NCBI RefSeq assembly: GCF_018397995.1
Contig: NZ_BBQH01000020.1
Span: 1-64,000 of the forward strand
Direction: 5' to 3'
Length of the DNA: 64,000 bases
DNA from: Rhizomonospora bruguierae
GTDB lineage: Bacteria; Actinomycetota; Actinomycetes; Mycobacteriales; Micromonosporaceae
Shown piece after piece: positions 52,143 through 60,416 of the stretch; position 1 is the first letter of the stretch; each line of letters starts with the position of its first letter. The position numbers and the translations under genes were made by a program. A model generated the notes under the pieces. It searched no databases. It saw only the letters and a list, made by a program, of their open reading frames with translations, and was not told the DNA's origin.

Positions 52143-53090
52143 GTGACCCCCGCGCTGGAGCCGCTGCGTCGCATCGCGGCCTACGCCGTCTGCACCGACC
52201 CCGAGGGCCGGTACCTCCTGGTCCGGGCATCCCCCCGGTCGGGGACCCCGGGCGTCTGGTCGCTGCCCGGCGGCGCCGTGGCGCACGGCGAGAACCCGAA
52301 CGACACGGTGGTCCGCGAGACGGCCGCCGAGACGGGGCTCTCGGTGGCGGTCCGGGGGCTGCGGGACGTGTTGGCCGACATGCGGTCCATGCCGCACCGC
52401 GGCGTCACCATCCACACCGACCGCCTGCTGTACGAGGTGACCGTGCGCGGCGGCACACTCTGCGACCGGGTCGGGCAGCCCACGGACCTGGCCCGCTGGC
52501 TGAACCCGGCGGAGATGGCCCGCCTGTCGCTGCGCCCGTTCACCGCGGCCGCGCTCGGCCTGCCGCCCGCCCCGATCGACCTGCGGCCGGAGGAGCCGCC
52601 CGAGTTCCCGTCGTTCTACGCCGTTCCGGGGCCGGACGGGCTGCACCGGGCCCAGCGGTTCGCCGCGTACGCGGTCGCCAGCGATCCGGCGAACCGGGTG
52701 CTGCTGACCCGGATCGCGCCGGGGTACCCGGGCGCCGGGCGCTGGCACCTGCCCGGCGGCGGCACCGACTACGGCGAGCAGCCCGGCGCCGCGCTGATCC
52801 GCGAACTGCTGGAGGAGACCGGCCAGCGTGGCCGGCTGGTCGAGCTGCTCGGGGTGGCCAGCCACCGGGACGCGGCCTCGCTCGGCCCCGAGGGCTACCC
52901 GATCGACTGGCACGGCGTGCGCGCGTTCTACCGGGTCGCGGTGGACGAGCCGACCGCGCCGCGGGTGCACGACGAGGGCGGCTCGACCAGCGAGGCGCAC
53001 TGGTTCGGCACCGCCGAGCTGGCCACCCTCGGCGAGGACGAGCTGACCGAGGTGACCGCCGAGGCGACCCGCGCCGCCCGCCTGCGCTGA
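52143..53090 (+). CDS. Double-Nudix protein A
   Basis: 315 residues from GTG 52143, with two Nudix hydrolase domains joined by a Pro-rich linker. Domain 1 box: GGAVAHGENPNDTVVRETAAETGL, where the first Glu of the catalytic EE pair is Ala (RETAAETG). Domain 2 box: GGGTDYGEQPGAALIRELLEETGQ, with all key residues of GX5EX7REUXEEXG. So domain 1 is probably inactive or altered and domain 2 likely hydrolyses a nucleoside diphosphate-linked substrate. Start is not secure (ATG 52113 and 52122 are in frame); I chose 52143 for family-like N-terminus. A second double-Nudix gene follows. Confidence 0.8.
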   Translation: MTPALEPLRRIAAYAVCTDPEGRYLLVRASPRSGTPGVWSLPGGAVAHGENPNDTVVRETAAETGLSVAVRGLRDVLADMRSMPHRGVTIHTDRLLYEVTVRGGTLCDRVGQPTDLARWLNPAEMARLSLRPFTAAALGLPPAPIDLRPEEPPEFPSFYAVPGPDGLHRAQRFAAYAVASDPANRVLLTRIAPGYPGAGRWHLPGGGTDYGEQPGAALIRELLEETGQRGRLVELLGVASHRDAASLGPEGYPIDWHGVRAFYRVAVDEPTAPRVHDEGGSTSEAHWFGTAELATLGEDELTEVTAEATRAARLR

Positions 53091-53294
53091 ACCCGCTGGC
53101 GCCGTCCGCTGGTGCCGCGGGGCCGGTGGCGTCGCTCGCCTGTGCTGAACCCGCTTCCGTTGGGCCGCGGCTGGTGCCGCGGGGCCGGTGGCGCGGGCCG
53201 CTTGTGCTGAGCCCGCTTGTGCTGGGTGCCGGCCGGCCGCTGGTGTGCCGTCGGGCGGGTGGTGCCGGCCGCCTGCGGCCGAACCCGCGCCCGC
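53091..53294. repeat. GC-rich gap with duplicated 24-bp block
   Basis: GCTGGTGCCGCGGGGCCGGT continues to a 24-bp unit at 53108-53131 and is repeated exactly at 53170-53193, 62 bp apart, with shorter repeats of TGTGCTGA and CCCGCTT. No open frame looks real. It separates the two double-Nudix genes. Confidence 0.8.
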
Positions 53295-53300
53295 TAGATT
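53295..53300 (+). promoter_or_regulatory. -10 box of double-Nudix B, leaderless arrangement
   Basis: TAGATT ends 6 nt before the GTG at 53307. Confidence 0.5.
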
Positions 53301-53306
53301 GGCGCG

Positions 53307-54317
53307 GTGCTACGGCTGCGCCGGATCGGCGCTTACGGGATCATCCGCGACGGCGACCGGGTGCTGCTCACCCGCGGCTCGCCGCAGTGCGAGTTCCCCG
53401 GCGTGTGGCAGTTGCCCGGCGGCGGCGTCGGCCAGGGCGAGCACCCGGCCGACGCGGTGGTCCGGGAGGTCGGAGAGGAGACCGGCCTGGCGGTGACGGT
53501 CGCGGCGGTGCACGACGTGGTGGCGGACGTCACCCACCGCACCGGCGACGCCCGGACCGACGAGGTGGCGCTGCACCACGACCGGGTCATCTACCGGCTG
53601 ACGGTGACCGGCGGCACGCTGCGGGACGAGGCGGCGGGCACCATCGACCGGGCGGCCTGGTTCGCCCCGGAGCAGTTGCCGGGGCTGCGGCTGATGCCGA
53701 TGACCGCCGAGATCCTCGGGCTGCCCGTCACGCCGCTGCCGGCCAGCCCGCTGGCGCCGCCCACCTCCGACGCCGGGCCGGCCCCCGGGCCCCCGCCCCC
53801 AAGGCCGTCCACCTCCGACGCCGGGCCGGCCCCCGAGGCGCCGTCCCCGGAGCCGCCGGCCTCCGACGCCGAGCCGCCGGCGTTCGGCCAGCGCTTCGGT
53901 GCGTACGCGCTCGCCACCGACCCGCAGGGCCGGGTCCTGCTGTCGCTGATCTCGCCCGGGTACCCCGGTGGCGGGCAGTGGCACCTGCCCGGTGGCGGCA
54001 CCGACCACGGCGAGCAGCCGCGGGCCGCCCTGCTGCGGGAGCTGGCGGAGGAGACCGACCAGGTCGGCCGGGTCGCCGACCTGCTGGGCGTCGACTCCCG
54101 GCACAACCCGGCCGAGCTGTGGCGGGGCCGGTTCTGGGACTGGCACGTCGTCCGCGTGGTCTACCGGGTGTTCGTGGCGGTGCCCACACCGCCGCGCGTG
54201 ACCGAGGTGGGCGGCTCCACCGCCGACGCCCGGTGGCTCACCCCGGAGGGTGCCGCCGACCTCCCGCTCACCGGGCTGGCCGCCCAGTGGGTGCGGACGC
54301 TCGACCGGGCGGCCTGA
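53307..54317 (+). CDS. Double-Nudix protein B
   Basis: 336 residues with two Nudix domains. Domain 1 box GGGVGQGEHPADAVVREVGEETGL is canonical. Domain 2 box GGGTDHGEQPRAALLRELAEETDQ keeps the metal-binding EE pair but has Asp for the usual Gly (EETDQ). A Pro/Ser/Asp-rich linker (about residues 150-190) separates them and holds a 27-bp exact duplication. The GTG start has a -10 box 6 nt before it and the family-like N-terminus RRIGAYGIIRDGDRVLL. Paralogous to the neighbour, probably by duplication. Confidence 0.85.
   Translation: MLRLRRIGAYGIIRDGDRVLLTRGSPQCEFPGVWQLPGGGVGQGEHPADAVVREVGEETGLAVTVAAVHDVVADVTHRTGDARTDEVALHHDRVIYRLTVTGGTLRDEAAGTIDRAAWFAPEQLPGLRLMPMTAEILGLPVTPLPASPLAPPTSDAGPAPGPPPPRPSTSDAGPAPEAPSPEPPASDAEPPAFGQRFGAYALATDPQGRVLLSLISPGYPGGGQWHLPGGGTDHGEQPRAALLRELAEETDQVGRVADLLGVDSRHNPAELWRGRFWDWHVVRVVYRVFVAVPTPPRVTEVGGSTADARWLTPEGAADLPLTGLAAQWVRTLDRAA
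53761..53835 (+). repeat. 27-bp direct repeat in Nudix linker
   Basis: CCACCTCCGACGCCGGGCCG plus 7 further bases at 53761-53787 recurs exactly at 53809-53835, coding repeated TSDAGPAPE. It lies inside the linker of the second double-Nudix gene. Confidence 0.85.
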
Positions 54318-54332
54318 AATGATCGACCCGGT

Positions 54333-54338
54333 ATAATG
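54333..54338 (+). promoter_or_regulatory. Consensus -10 TATAAT before pssA
   Basis: A perfect TATAAT 16 nt after the Nudix stop, in an AT-rich segment (54310-54430) unusual for this region. Nearby are TCCGAATTTCGGA, a near-perfect inverted repeat, and two GTCCGTAA. The leader to the pssA start would be about 190 nt. The -35 is not clear. Confidence 0.45.
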
Positions 54339-54531
54339 GGAAGGTCGTCCGTAAACCATTAAATCCGAATTTCGGACCCACTCGACCGGTTGATGCCCGT
54401 CGGTCCGTAAGGTTGCACAGTCGGCTATCGCCAAGGCACCGACTCCTATGCGATGGTGTATGCCGCATCACGCCCCTCGCCGACAAACGGCCCCCGCGGA
54501 CGGGCCGCCCGACCCCTGATGGAGGGATCAC

Positions 54532-55536
54532 GTGCCGAGAGCCCTATGGCGTCGGCCCCGCACAACTGACAGCCCCCGCCCCGGCGCTCGTCCGTGGGGT
54601 CGGCTGCGTCGCGGCGGATCGCTCGCCCGGGATGTGCTGCTGATCCGCGTCGGTCGGCGGCGCGCGCCCGGTCGCGGCTCGGCCCTGGCCCTGTCCGGCA
54701 GCTACCCCGGCTACGACCACATCCCGGGCCGTGACGGCCGCGGAGCGCCCGTGTCCCTGATCGCACCGATCAGCCCGCCGCTGCCCGCGCAGCTTCCGGT
54801 CCCCGGCCCGGCGCCGGTCGCCGAGGCCGAGGCCCCGCCGGCACCGATCCCGCTGCTACCCGGTCCGCACACGCTGGCCCGCCGGGTCAAGTTCGCCCTG
54901 GTCAACGCCTGCACCCTGAGCAGTCTCGGGCTGGGCCTGGCGGCGATCCTGCTCGCCATGCGGGGCGACACCCAGACCGCCGCCGGCTGCCTCATCGCCT
55001 GCGTGGCGTTCGACGGGATGGACGGCGCGCTCGCCCGCCGGTTCGGCGTCTCCAGCCCGTTCGGCGCCCAGATGGACTCGCTGGCGGACATGTGCTCGTT
55101 CGGCCTGGCCGCGCCGATCGTCGTGTACGCCTCGCTGGCCGGCACGGTGCCCACCGCCGCCGCGGCCGTCGCCTGCGCCCTGGTCGCCGGCTGCGCCGCG
55201 ATCCGGCTGGCCCGGTTCAACGTCTCGCCGAAGGACGGGCGCTTCTTCTGCGGCGTGCCCACCACGATGGCCGCCGCCGTGCTCGCCCTCACCGTGCTGA
55301 TCGGCATGCCGGTCCCCGGCGTCGTCCTGCTGGCCGGCGTGGTGCTGCTGGCGTTCGCGATGGTCTCCAGCTTCCCGTACGCGAAGCTGGCCCGGCTGGC
55401 CCGGCTGCCGCGCTGGCTGTACCTGGCGCCGCTGCTCGGCGGCCTGCTGGACGTGCGGATCACGTTCGCGGTGGTGGTCGCCGGCTACCTGGCCAGCGGG
55501 CCGGTGCTCTGGCTGCGCCAACGCCGCACCGCCTGA
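54532..55536 (+). CDS. pssA: CDP-diacylglycerol-serine O-phosphatidyltransferase (PssA)
   Basis: Makes phosphatidylserine, precursor of phosphatidylethanolamine. The CDP-alcohol phosphotransferase motif is DGMDGALARRFGVSSPFGAQMDSLAD (DGxxAR..G...D...D). Several membrane helices follow. GTG 54532 with GGAGGGA upstream gives 334 residues, with an N-terminal Arg/Pro-rich tail of about 110. An internal GTG at 54751 with GGAG 6 nt before would give a 261-residue protein of more usual length. Which is used is open. Its converging partner psd lies 56 nt on; mycobacteria code both on one strand. Confidence 0.9.
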   Translation: MPRALWRRPRTTDSPRPGARPWGRLRRGGSLARDVLLIRVGRRRAPGRGSALALSGSYPGYDHIPGRDGRGAPVSLIAPISPPLPAQLPVPGPAPVAEAEAPPAPIPLLPGPHTLARRVKFALVNACTLSSLGLGLAAILLAMRGDTQTAAGCLIACVAFDGMDGALARRFGVSSPFGAQMDSLADMCSFGLAAPIVVYASLAGTVPTAAAAVACALVAGCAAIRLARFNVSPKDGRFFCGVPTTMAAAVLALTVLIGMPVPGVVLLAGVVLLAFAMVSSFPYAKLARLARLPRWLYLAPLLGGLLDVRITFAVVVAGYLASGPVLWLRQRRTA

Positions 55537-55547
55537 GACGGATACGC

Positions 55548-55579
55548 AAAGGGGGCGCCCCGCCCGGGGCGCCCCCTTT
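55548..55579. terminator. Bidirectional terminator between pssA and psd
   Basis: AAAGGGGGCGCCCC-gccc-GGGGCGCCCCCTTT, a 14-bp perfect stem flanked by A and T runs on both sides. It can terminate pssA (+) and psd (-). Confidence 0.9.
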
Positions 55580-55592
55580 CGTATTTGCCCAG

Positions 55593-56843
55593 TCAGCGCC
55601 AGTGGGCGATGACCGTGCTGCCGCCGACCACCCGGTCGCCGGCCCCCACGGTCGCGTCCGCCGCGTCGGCGGGCAGGTACACGTCGGTGCGCGAGCCGAA
55701 CCGGATCAACCCCATCCGCTCGCCCTTGGCCAGCACCGCGCCGGCCGGCGCCCGCTGCACGATCCGGCGCGCGATCAACCCGGTCCGCTGCGCCACCACG
55801 ACCCGCCCGCGGGCGGTGTCCAGCACCGTGTACGCGGCGACGTTGTGCTCCGCGGCCGGCTTCATCGCCGCGGCGAAGCCGCCGTCCTCGACGAAGAAGT
55901 CGACCACCCGGCCGGCCACCGGCGCCCGGTTCACGTGCACGTCGAGCACGGACAGGAAGACCGCGATCCGCAGGTACTCGCCCGGCTCGCCGAACCGGTC
56001 GTCGCGCAGGCGCTCCACCGACAGGACCTTGCCGTCGCTGGCCGCGACCACGGCGCGCGGCTCCTCGGGGATGTCGCGCTGCGGGTCCCGGAAGAACGCG
56101 GCGACCGGCGCGGCGGCCAGCGCCGGCACCAGCCAGGCCCGGGACTTCGGGCGGACCAGCCTGGTCAGCGCCGCCAACCCGAGCGCGATGCCGGCGGCGG
56201 CGACGCCGTTCGAGTCGATGTTCATCGACCGGGTCAGCGGCACGCTGGACGGGCGGTACGCCGGGGCCAGCGTCTCGGCGAGCGTCGCGGGCGGCGGGCC
56301 GAACCGCAGCCGGTACACCCGCAGCGGCGGGGAGTTGCGCAGGACGAGGTCCGTTCCGACGCCGAACAGGGCGCCCTGCCGCTCCAACTCGACCCCGGCG
56401 CCGCCCGCGGTACCCGGCACCGCCGCGACGGCGACGCTCAGCACGCCGCCCTCGGTCAGGTACTTGGCGAGTCCGTCCAGGGTGGCCCGGACCTCCTCGG
56501 CGGCGCCGGTCACCGGCGCGCCCACGATCAGGATGTCCGCCGGGTCCGCCTCGGCGACCGACTCGACCACGGTCACCCGGTCGGCCACCCAGCGGCCCAG
56601 CCCGGTCAGGTGCTGGCGCAGCGCCGTCGCGAGGGCGGGCCGGTCGGGCACGGCGGTCAGCCGGTCGCCGGGCAGCAGCGCGTCGATCGCCGCCCGGAGC
56701 ACCGGTGACTCCGGGTGGGCATCGACGAGCAACGCGGTCTTGGCCGCGTTGTGCCGGGCGAGTTCCGCGGTGAGCGTGCGCGCCGCGCGCAGTCCGACCC
56801 GAACCGGCCCGACCGGGCCCGCGGCCACGGGAAACTGGGTCAT
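55593..56843 (-). CDS. psd: Phosphatidylserine decarboxylase with N-terminal extension
   Basis: 416 residues. The C-terminal half (about 220-416) is a short-form PSD: FFRDPQRDIPEEPRAVVAASDGKVLSVE, DVHVNRAPVAGRVVD and the self-cleavage site RFGSRTDV, where Gly-Ser (about 382-383) yields the pyruvoyl cofactor. The N-terminal 200 residues are an unusual addition: Rossmann-like, with AILIVGAPVTGAAEEVRATLDGLAKYLTEGGVLSVAVAAVPG. It looks like a remnant of a methyltransferase or NAD-binding domain. Typical short PSDs are about 210-230 residues. Start ATG 56843. Confidence 0.88.
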   Translation of the reverse strand: MTQFPVAAGPVGPVRVGLRAARTLTAELARHNAAKTALLVDAHPESPVLRAAIDALLPGDRLTAVPDRPALATALRQHLTGLGRWVADRVTVVESVAEADPADILIVGAPVTGAAEEVRATLDGLAKYLTEGGVLSVAVAAVPGTAGGAGVELERQGALFGVGTDLVLRNSPPLRVYRLRFGPPPATLAETLAPAYRPSSVPLTRSMNIDSNGVAAAGIALGLAALTRLVRPKSRAWLVPALAAAPVAAFFRDPQRDIPEEPRAVVAASDGKVLSVERLRDDRFGEPGEYLRIAVFLSVLDVHVNRAPVAGRVVDFFVEDGGFAAAMKPAAEHNVAAYTVLDTARGRVVVAQRTGLIARRIVQRAPAGAVLAKGERMGLIRFGSRTDVYLPADAADATVGAGDRVVGGSTVIAHWR

Positions 56844-56879
56844 CGGGCCAGCATAGGCCGACGCGCCGCTGCAGCGATC

Positions 56880-57272
56880 TCAGCGGTCACGGCGGTCCTC
56901 GTCGTTCGGGTCGTCGACCGGCGGCTGGACCAGCGTCGGCTCATCGTCGGTCACGGTCTCCGGCGACTGCGATCCCGCGTACGGCGCGGCGGACGCGCCA
57001 CCCGCGAAGCCGCTCACCGGCGTCGCGCTGCTGACCGGCGTGGCGCTGGCGGGCGTGGCGCTCACGGGCACGGCGTGGTCGTGGCCGGAGCGGTTGGCGC
57101 GTAGCGCGCCCATCAGGCCGAGCAGGCCGAACAGGATCAGCGCGCCGGCCACCAGCCAGCCCAGCGCCGGCAGCCGGACATCCACCCGGCCCTGGAACAG
57201 CCACCACGCGACGAACGCCGCGAACAGCAGCCCGAAGGTCAGCGAGATGCCGTCGGTACGGTGCGCCTTCAT
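56880..57272 (-). CDS. Small membrane protein downstream of PspC/LiaF-like gene
   Basis: 130 residues. Two helices (LTFGLLFAAFVAWWLFQGRVDV, LGWLVAGALILFGLLGLMGAL) precede a Ser/Pro/Thr-rich acidic tail. It is coupled to the upstream PspC gene by a 4-nt overlap (its ATG overlaps the stop at 57269), so it belongs to the same envelope-stress unit. Function unknown. Confidence 0.75.
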   Translation of the reverse strand: MKAHRTDGISLTFGLLFAAFVAWWLFQGRVDVRLPALGWLVAGALILFGLLGLMGALRANRSGHDHAVPVSATPASATPVSSATPVSGFAGGASAAPYAGSQSPETVTDDEPTLVQPPVDDPNDEDRRDR

Positions 57273-58963
57273 CGGTGGACCTCCAAGCTGCCGATGTTGA
57301 CGTGCAGGACCAGGGTCAGCGTGCCGCCGCCCGGGCCGTCCGGGCCGTCATCGCTGATCTGGCCGGTGTTGCCGATCCCGTTGTAGTGCCGCCCGAAGAC
57401 GACGGCCTCCCCCACGTTGACCTCCAGCGAGACCCGGGTGTCCACGGTCGGCGGCAGCGTCACCCGCAGCGTGCCGGCGTTGACGTCGACGGTGACCCGC
57501 TGGTCCCGGCCGGTGAAGTCCAGCCGGGTCAGGTCCAGGGTGGCGTCGCCCACCCGCTGCTCGTACCGGTCGCCGAGGTCCGCGAAGGTGGCCGGCTGCC
57601 ACACCACGCTGCCGCTGCCGGACCGCACCCGGTCGTACTGCTCGACCGCGGTGGAGATGCCCAGCGCGAGCGCGAGCGGCAGGCCCAGCGCGATCAGCCA
57701 GCGGGCCCGGCCCAGCCAGGCGCCGACCAGCAGGCCGAGGGCCACCGTGCCGAGTGCGGCCGCGAAGTATGTGGACGGGCGCGAGGAGATCACGTCGGTG
57801 AGGTCCAGCACGGCCATCAGGCCCAGCGCCACGAAGATCAGCGAGAACGTCGCGGCCCCGAGGGCGGAGCGCTCCCGCGGCGGCTTCGGTGGCTTCGGCG
57901 GTGCCGGCGGCGCGGGCGGCGGGTAGCCGCGCGAGGCGTACGGGCCGTGCGGCGCGAACGGCGGCCGGTAGCCGGACGGTGGCCGGTACCCGGGCGGTGG
58001 CACCCCGGGAGCGGGCCGCATCGGCGGCAGCGGCGCGGTGACCGGCGCCCCCGGTGCCGGTGACCGGTACGGGGCCGTGCCGCCCGTCGGGGCCGGCGGC
58101 GTGTCGACCGGTTCGGTCGCGGCCGCCCCGGCACCGACCCCGCCCGCGGTGCCCCACGGACCGGCCCCCGCACCGGTCACGTCCGCGGGCGAGGTCGAGC
58201 CGGCCGGCCCCGACCCGGGTGACGGGTAGCCACCCGGCGGGACCGACCCGGCGCCGGCCGCTCCGGGCGCGGCTGCCGGCTGGCCGGGGCCCCCGTACCC
58301 GGGCCCCCCGTAGCCCGCCCCCGGGTAGCCGGGCCCCCCATAGCCAGGCCCCCCGTAACCCGGCGTGCCGTAACCCGGCCCCCCGTAGCCGGGTTCGGCG
58401 CCGGCGGCCGGGGTCCCCCCGAACCCCGGTGCGCCGCCGGCCGTGGCGGCCCCCCCACCGCCCGTACGGCTCAGCACCAGCGCGCCGACGATCAGCGCCC
58501 CGGCGCCGAGCAGGGCGGCCCGGAAGCCGTCCGTCACGATGAAGCCGAAGATCACCACGGTCGCCACCGCCAGCACGATCACCAGCGCGGGCGAGGTGTT
58601 CGAGCGGCCCTTGCCCAACAGCGCCTCGATCGGCGAGGCGGTGTCCGTGTCCGCCGGGATGGCCAGCCAGCACACCAGGTACGCCAGCACGCCGACCCCG
58701 CCGAACAGGCCCAGGACCGCGAACAGCACCCGCCACAGCACCGGGTCGGTGTTGGTGGCCCGCCCGATTGCCGCGCAGACGCCGGCGACATACCGCCCGT
58801 GACTCGGGCGCACCAGCCCGTACCGGCTGGCGAAGCCGCTGCCCGGCGCGGGCGGTGGGTACGTGCCCGGCGGTGGCGGCGGTGGCGCGGTGGCCTGCTC
58901 GCCGGCCGGCGGGGCGGTGGTGGGCTCCTCCGGCGGCTGCCGGCGGGCGTCATCCTCGGTCAT
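57269..58963 (-). CDS. PspC-domain / LiaF-like membrane protein with Gly-Tyr-Pro repeats
   Basis: 564 residues. Residues 1-50 are Pro-rich; 53-105 form a PspC domain (GLVRPSHGRYVAGVCAAIGRATNTDPVLWRVLFAVLG). Further helices follow, and 195-330 are a Gly/Pro/Tyr-rich stretch with repeats such as GYGGPGY. The C-terminal part has helices plus a LiaF-type beta domain (RVTVDVNAGTLRVTLPPTVDTRVSLEVNVGEAVVFGRHYNG). It is divergent from a PspC-bearing histidine kinase and response regulator; together these match actinobacterial LiaF/VraT-like three-component systems that sense envelope damage. Confidence 0.85.
   Translation of the reverse strand: MTEDDARRQPPEEPTTAPPAGEQATAPPPPPPGTYPPPAPGSGFASRYGLVRPSHGRYVAGVCAAIGRATNTDPVLWRVLFAVLGLFGGVGVLAYLVCWLAIPADTDTASPIEALLGKGRSNTSPALVIVLAVATVVIFGFIVTDGFRAALLGAGALIVGALVLSRTGGGGAATAGGAPGFGGTPAAGAEPGYGGPGYGTPGYGGPGYGGPGYPGAGYGGPGYGGPGQPAAAPGAAGAGSVPPGGYPSPGSGPAGSTSPADVTGAGAGPWGTAGGVGAGAAATEPVDTPPAPTGGTAPYRSPAPGAPVTAPLPPMRPAPGVPPPGYRPPSGYRPPFAPHGPYASRGYPPPAPPAPPKPPKPPRERSALGAATFSLIFVALGLMAVLDLTDVISSRPSTYFAAALGTVALGLLVGAWLGRARWLIALGLPLALALGISTAVEQYDRVRSGSGSVVWQPATFADLGDRYEQRVGDATLDLTRLDFTGRDQRVTVDVNAGTLRVTLPPTVDTRVSLEVNVGEAVVFGRHYNGIGNTGQISDDGPDGPGGGTLTLVLHVNIGSLEVHR
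58282..58400 (-). repeat. Gly-Tyr-Pro codon repeats in the PspC/LiaF-like gene
   Basis: Irregular 9-15-bp units coding GYGGPGY and GYGTPGY; the base sequence is a run of CCCCCCGTAGCC-type units. Confidence 0.7.
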
Positions 58964-59123
58964 GCTCCGATACTCGCCCCGCCGCCGCCCGAGTTCCCTC
59001 CGGAGCGGACCCTGAGCCCACCCTGAGAAATCGCGCCCCAAAGGTCCGGGAGGCATCCCGTGGTAGCTGCCCGCCCCGACGTGTGACGATCGGTGTGCAC
59101 CGGACCGTATCGAGGAGCCCGCC

Positions 59124-60416
59124 ATCACCGCCCCCAGAACGCCCGCCGCGCCGGCACCGCCGGCCGCGTCCGCCGCGCACCGGCTGTTCCGCGCCCGCGA
59201 CCGCCGCCTGGTCGCCGGCGTCGCCGCCGGCATCGCGCGGCACGTCGGCGTGCCGGTCCTGGGAGTGCGGATCGCGTTCGTGGTGCTGCTCGGCTTCAAC
59301 GGCGTCGGGCTGCTGCTGTACGCGGCGTTCTGGGCGGTGCTGCCGGTCCAGCCGGACCCGACCCGCGCCCCCCGCCCCCGCGACCTGGCCCAGTTGCTGC
59401 CGTTCGTGGCGATAGCCGCCGGCGTCATCCTGCTCCAGGCGCTGTTCGGGCTCGGCGGGGTCACCGCCACCGCCGGCTGGCTGTTCGCCGTCATCGGCGT
59501 CGGCGCGGGCATCATCTGGCACCAGGCCGACCCGGCCCGCCGCTGGAAGTGGGAGGAGACGCTCCCGCAGGTACCGTGGCTGGGGGCCGTGCTCGAGGAG
59601 AGCGACCGGCGGATGTTCCTGCTGCGCTTCATCGGCGGCGGGGTGCTGGTCGCGGTCGGCATCATCGGCATCGCGGTGGTGTACTCGCCGCTGGCCGACG
59701 GGAGCTTCTCCGACCTGCTCAACGGCGTCCTGTTCGCGCTGATCGGGCTGGCCGGCGTGGCCCTGGTCGCGGCGCCGGTGCTGTGGCGCACCTACGGCCA
59801 GTTGCGCGCCGAGCGCGAGGGCCGGATCCGGGAGACCGAGCGGGCCGAACTGGCCGCGATGGTGCACGACCAGGTGCTGCACACGCTGGCCCTGATCCAG
59901 CGCAACGCCGCCGACACCAAGACCGTGCAGCGGCTGGCCCGCGGCCAGGAGCGCTCCCTGCGCAACTGGCTGTACAAGCCCAGCGGCTCGCCGAACGAAC
60001 TGTTCGCCGCCGCCGTCGAGCAGATCGCCGCCGAGGTGGAGGACACCTACGCGATCACGGTGGAGACCGTGGTGGTCGGCGACCGCCAGGTGGACGAGCG
60101 GATCGGCGCGCTGGTCGCCGCCGCCCGGGAGGCGGTGGTGAACGCCGCCCGGCACGCGAAGGTGCAGACGGTCTCGCTGTACGCCGAGGTGGAGCCGGAG
60201 CAACTGTCCGTCTTCGTTCGGGACCGGGGCGCCGGCTTCGACCCGGGCAAGGTGGAGGACGATCGGCACGGCGTGCGCGGCTCGATCATCGGGCGGATGC
60301 GCCGGCACGGCGGCTGGGCGGAGATCCGCAGCGAGCCCGGCGAGGGCACCGAGGTACGGCTGATCATGCCCGCGCCCGCCACGGCGCGGGACGCGGGAGA
60401 AGGAAAGGTGTCGTGA
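59124..60416 (+). CDS. PspC-domain sensor histidine kinase (LiaS/DegS-like), non-standard start codon
   Basis: 430 residues if read from an ATC at 59124. GAGGAG ends 6 nt before that ATC, and the protein would begin xTAPRTPAAPAPP as such kinases do. No ATG, GTG or TTG lies in this frame between the stop at 59064 and GTG 59250, which is inside the PspC domain. PspC spans about residues 20-75 (FRARDRRLVAGVAAGIARHVGVPV), then more helices. The DHp His is in HDQVLHTLALIQ (about residue 248), and the HATPase_c N box is AAREAVVNAARHA. ATC initiation or a sequencing error are the two explanations. It overlaps the regulator by 1 nt (TGATG). Confidence 0.8.
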   Translation: MTAPRTPAAPAPPAASAAHRLFRARDRRLVAGVAAGIARHVGVPVLGVRIAFVVLLGFNGVGLLLYAAFWAVLPVQPDPTRAPRPRDLAQLLPFVAIAAGVILLQALFGLGGVTATAGWLFAVIGVGAGIIWHQADPARRWKWEETLPQVPWLGAVLEESDRRMFLLRFIGGGVLVAVGIIGIAVVYSPLADGSFSDLLNGVLFALIGLAGVALVAAPVLWRTYGQLRAEREGRIRETERAELAAMVHDQVLHTLALIQRNAADTKTVQRLARGQERSLRNWLYKPSGSPNELFAAAVEQIAAEVEDTYAITVETVVVGDRQVDERIGALVAAAREAVVNAARHAKVQTVSLYAEVEPEQLSVFVRDRGAGFDPGKVEDDRHGVRGSIIGRMRRHGGWAEIRSEPGEGTEVRLIMPAPATARDAGEGKVS

